The notes below the pieces were generated by a model, which was not told the DNA's origin, did not search any database, and saw nothing but the letters and a program-made list of their open reading frames with translations. This document shows, in pieces, positions 14,266 through 15,118 of a DNA stretch of 15,118 nucleotides. Location: contig CANJEU010000014.1 of the NCBI GenBank assembly GCA_947473445.1, positions 1 to 15,118 of the forward strand, read 5' to 3'. Position numbers and translations under genes: made by a program. Position 1 is the stretch's first letter, and every line of letters begins with the position of its first letter. This stretch comes from Fidelibacterota bacterium. GTDB taxonomy: Bacteria > Pseudomonadota > Alphaproteobacteria > Rhodospirillales > Rhodospirillaceae.

Positions 14266-14580
14266 TTACCGCTTCTTGACGAATTCGGCCCGCAGCACGA
14301 GACCTTTTATGCCGTCGTAACGGCAGTCGATCTCTTGCGGATCGCCGGTCAGGCGGATCGACTTGATGAGGGTGCCGCGGCGCAAGGTTTGGCCCGCGCC
14401 CTTCACGTCGAGATCCTTGATGAGCGTGACCTGATCGCCGTCGGCAAGAATATTGCCCTGGGAATCGCGCACCACGACTTCGTCGGCCTTCGCGGCGTCG
14501 GCCTGCTTGGCGCGCAGCGCGGCGGCGGAAATCCATTCGCCGCTCTCGTCGTCGTAAACATAATCATCGTCGCCGGACAT
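14266..14580 (-). CDS. phnA: PhnA-domain protein (YjdM/PhnA family)
   Basis: A 104-residue protein whose C-terminal two thirds (35-104) match the PhnA/YjdM domain. The signature runs VVRDSQGNILADGDQVTLIK (36-55), then KGAGQTLRRGT (60-70), IKSIRLTGDPQEIDCRYDGI (72-91) and LVLRAEFVKK (94-103). E. coli PhnA has an N-terminal zinc ribbon; here residues 1-34 are acidic then Ala/Lys-rich with no CxxC, so that ribbon is absent. The name comes from the phosphonate locus, but the family has no established role in phosphonate breakdown. The ATG at 14578-14580 has AAGGA seven bases upstream; a TTG at 14601 in frame would add seven residues and is less likely. It begins 25 bases after the stop of the VIT-family gene on the same strand, so they are probably one operon. 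Confidence 0.87.
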   Translation of the reverse strand: MSGDDDYVYDDESGEWISAAALRAKQADAAKADEVVVRDSQGNILADGDQVTLIKDLDVKGAGQTLRRGTLIKSIRLTGDPQEIDCRYDGIKGLVLRAEFVKKR

Positions 14581-14605
14581 CGTCACTTCCTTAATTGGCA
14601 AATCA

Positions 14606-15118
14606 TCAGACCGCCGTTCCCACGAGCGACCCGATGCCCGCCGTCAAGGCCATAGCAAGCGCGCCCCAAAAGGTCACGCGCAGTGTTGCCCGCGTGATGC
14701 TTGCGCCGCCGGCGCGCGCGCCGATGGCGCCAAGCAAGGCGAGGAAGAGCAGAGAGGCCCCTGAGACGACGGGCACAAGCAGCGACGGCGGGAAAATCAC
14801 CGTCATGAGGAGCGGCAGGGCGGCGCCGGCGGAAAAGGTTGCGGCGGACGTGAGGGCGGCTTGAATGGGACGGGCGGTCGTCATCTCGGAGATGCCAAGT
14901 TCATCGCGGGCGTGCGCGCCGAGAGCATCCTTGGCCATAAGCTGATCGGCAACCTGGAACGCAAGGCCGGATGCGACGCCGCGCTTGATATAGATCTCGG
15001 CCAGTTCGGCGCGCTCGAGCGCGGGCTGACCGAGAAGCTCGGCGCGTTCGCGCGCGAGATCGGCCTGCTCGGTATCGGACTGAGAGCTGACGGAAACATA
15101 TTCTCCGGCCGCCATGGA
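14606..15118 (-). CDS. VIT1/CCC1-family metal transporter, 5' end outside window
   Basis: C-terminal 171 codons of a VIT1/CCC1-type inner-membrane transporter, a family that moves iron or manganese. The reading frame stays open through the right edge, so the start lies beyond 15118. The visible part begins with the conserved SMAAGEYVSVSSQSDTE segment at the end of helix 2. It then has the charged cytoplasmic domain rich in Glu and Arg, which binds metal in plant VIT1 (about 16-75, counted from the Met at 15115), including AEIYIKRG and DALGAHARDELG. Three hydrophobic segments follow near 86-108, 112-134 and 145-167. The stop codon is at 14606-14608. The gene precedes the PhnA-domain gene by 25 bases on the same strand. 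Metal choice cannot be told from this part. Confidence 0.88.
   Translation of the reverse strand, partial: SMAAGEYVSVSSQSDTEQADLARERAELLGQPALERAELAEIYIKRGVASGLAFQVADQLMAKDALGAHARDELGISEMTTARPIQAALTSAATFSAGAALPLLMTVIFPPSLLVPVVSGASLLFLALLGAIGARAGGASITRATLRVTFWGALAMALTAGIGSLVGTAV

Overview
The window reads as bacterial chromosome, most likely from an alphaproteobacterium. This is inferred from the gene families (MASE1 hybrid kinase, receiver protein with a GPERR motif, YegD-type Hsp70, VIT-family transporter beside a PhnA-domain protein) and from the high GC of most of the window. No rRNA operon, CRISPR array, transposase or integrase gene was found.

Region 1-2887 differs from the rest. It holds one membrane-bound hybrid histidine kinase and about 800 bases with no convincing gene. 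Its base composition is visibly lower in GC: bases 841-900 are 30/60 G+C, against 42/60 at 7801-7860. It ends in the 3' half of a tRNA-Arg(CCT)-like sequence at 2843-2887, from anticodon loop to CCA. The simplest reading is that 1-2887 is the right-hand end of an integrated element whose att site is a tRNA-Arg 3' end, with resident chromosome starting at about 2888.

Region 2888-7296 holds short, mostly single genes: a SAM methyltransferase (-), an atypical receiver protein lacking the phospho-acceptor Asp (-), a DUF1772 membrane protein (+), a GFA/CENP-V zinc protein (+), and a Glyoxalase_8/DUF3471 fusion (-). The receiver gene and the DUF1772 gene are divergent and share a 219-base gap with a perfect palindrome.

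Region 7297-12764 holds a YegD-like Hsp70 ATPase (+), a 70-residue zinc-ribbon protein (-), a multi-helix potassium-channel-like protein (+), a PD-(D/E)XK nuclease-fold protein (-), and an exported amidase with an extra beta-rich, possibly CHRD-like tail (+).

Region 12765-15118 starts with a 561-base gap containing CTGCACG repeats, hairpins and a possible small ORF. It is followed by an exported FGE/SUMF1-fold protein lacking the catalytic cysteines (+), then a convergent pair that looks like an operon read leftwards: a VIT1/CCC1-family metal transporter (cut by the window end) and a PhnA-domain protein.

Apart from that last pair, the genes look like independent transcription units, and no multi-gene pathway is evident. 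The best leads are the tRNA-Arg island boundary, the Glyoxalase_8/DUF3471 fusion, the Asp-less receiver protein, the PD-(D/E)XK protein and the amidase C-terminal extension.
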